From Ricinus communis (Eukaryota; Streptophyta; Magnoliopsida; Malpighiales; Euphorbiaceae), in NCBI RefSeq assembly GCF_019578655.1, contig NC_063260.1, positions 28,296,888-28,360,887 on the forward strand: a DNA stretch of 64,000 bases, written 5' to 3'. The notes beneath the pieces are model-generated. The model made no database searches. It had not been told where the DNA came from and saw only the letters and a program-made list of their open reading frames with translations. Shown piece by piece: positions 63,769-64,000 of this stretch (positions within the stretch are counted from its first letter, which is position 1; the number at the start of each line of letters is the position of its first letter). The position numbers and the translations under genes are program-made.

Positions 63769-64000
63769 AACACTTCACCCATCACCTACCTTTGTTAAAA
63801 GTGTTTCAATACTTTACCCACCAACTGCACATACGTGAACCTGTGCCAGCAAAATTTTGTGAGATCACAAAGCAGTGTTTCTTCTTTCCCCTTGTAGCAT
63901 ATCTTTTCAATCTGATCACCCTTTTTCTTGTAACAAAAAGACAAAAACTTTCATGTATGTAATTGTAGATTTTATTTCTCTCATAGTTTTGACGATGATG

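Noticed and set aside
1..64000. tRNA, rRNA, CRISPR, organelle-DNA insertions, intact LTR elements
   Set aside because: Scanning by eye for T-loop consensus, long terminal repeats, reverse transcriptase or plastid genes found none; small or decayed copies could be missed.

Overview
This is a nuclear segment of a flowering-plant (eudicot) genome. The genes are split by many GT-AG introns, intergenic DNA is very AT-rich with (TA)n and (CT)n(AT)n microsatellites, and the proteins are typical of plants (EDR2, LPA3, plastid pyruvate kinase, NPF nitrate transporter, glycine decarboxylase H protein, lignan reductases). The exact species cannot be read from the sequence. No rRNA, tRNA, CRISPR array or intact transposon was seen.

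Layout, left to right. A DUF716 membrane-protein gene runs off the left edge (minus strand, first coding exon only). A 22-exon EDR2 gene (PH-START-DUF1336) fills 2.9-12.2 kb on the plus strand. An intronless secondary-metabolite glucosyltransferase (13.2-14.6 kb) and a nine-exon LPA3 gene for photosystem II assembly (15.1-18.3 kb) lie on the minus strand. Two divergent pinoresinol-lariciresinol-reductase-type genes (19.1-21.2 kb minus, 23.6-24.9 kb plus) share a 2.4 kb spacer. An IWS1/SPN1 transcription-elongation gene (26.9-30.6 kb, minus) and a plastid pyruvate kinase beta-type gene (33.4-39.4 kb, plus) diverge from a 2.7 kb AT-rich spacer. An NPF7.3/NRT1.5-type transporter follows (41.0-45.3 kb, minus). 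About 10 kb is then gene-poor, with one tentative micro-gene at 52.0-52.3 kb. A small conserved-looking 79-residue protein is at 56 kb, a GDCH gene at 58.2-59.9 kb (minus), and a ubiquitin-like/SAYSvFN membrane protein gene at 60.8-63.8 kb (plus).

Exon structures were assembled by hand from splice sites, reading frame and recalled family similarity. For every multi-exon gene the exon lengths sum to an intact frame ending in a stop, which supports the models. These are ordinary single plant genes rather than an operon-like system. The only plausible functional grouping is the two lignan reductases with a glucosyltransferase 5 kb away, which is speculative.

The points most worth a second look are: the PLR pair with loss of one intron in one copy; three consecutive uORFs before EDR2; an NPF transporter whose ExxER motif is replaced; a 79-residue protein with a repeated L-I-x-I-S-Y-S motif; a GC-richer, G-box/TATA-bearing promoter-like island with no gene after it; and a possible 43-residue spliced micro-gene.
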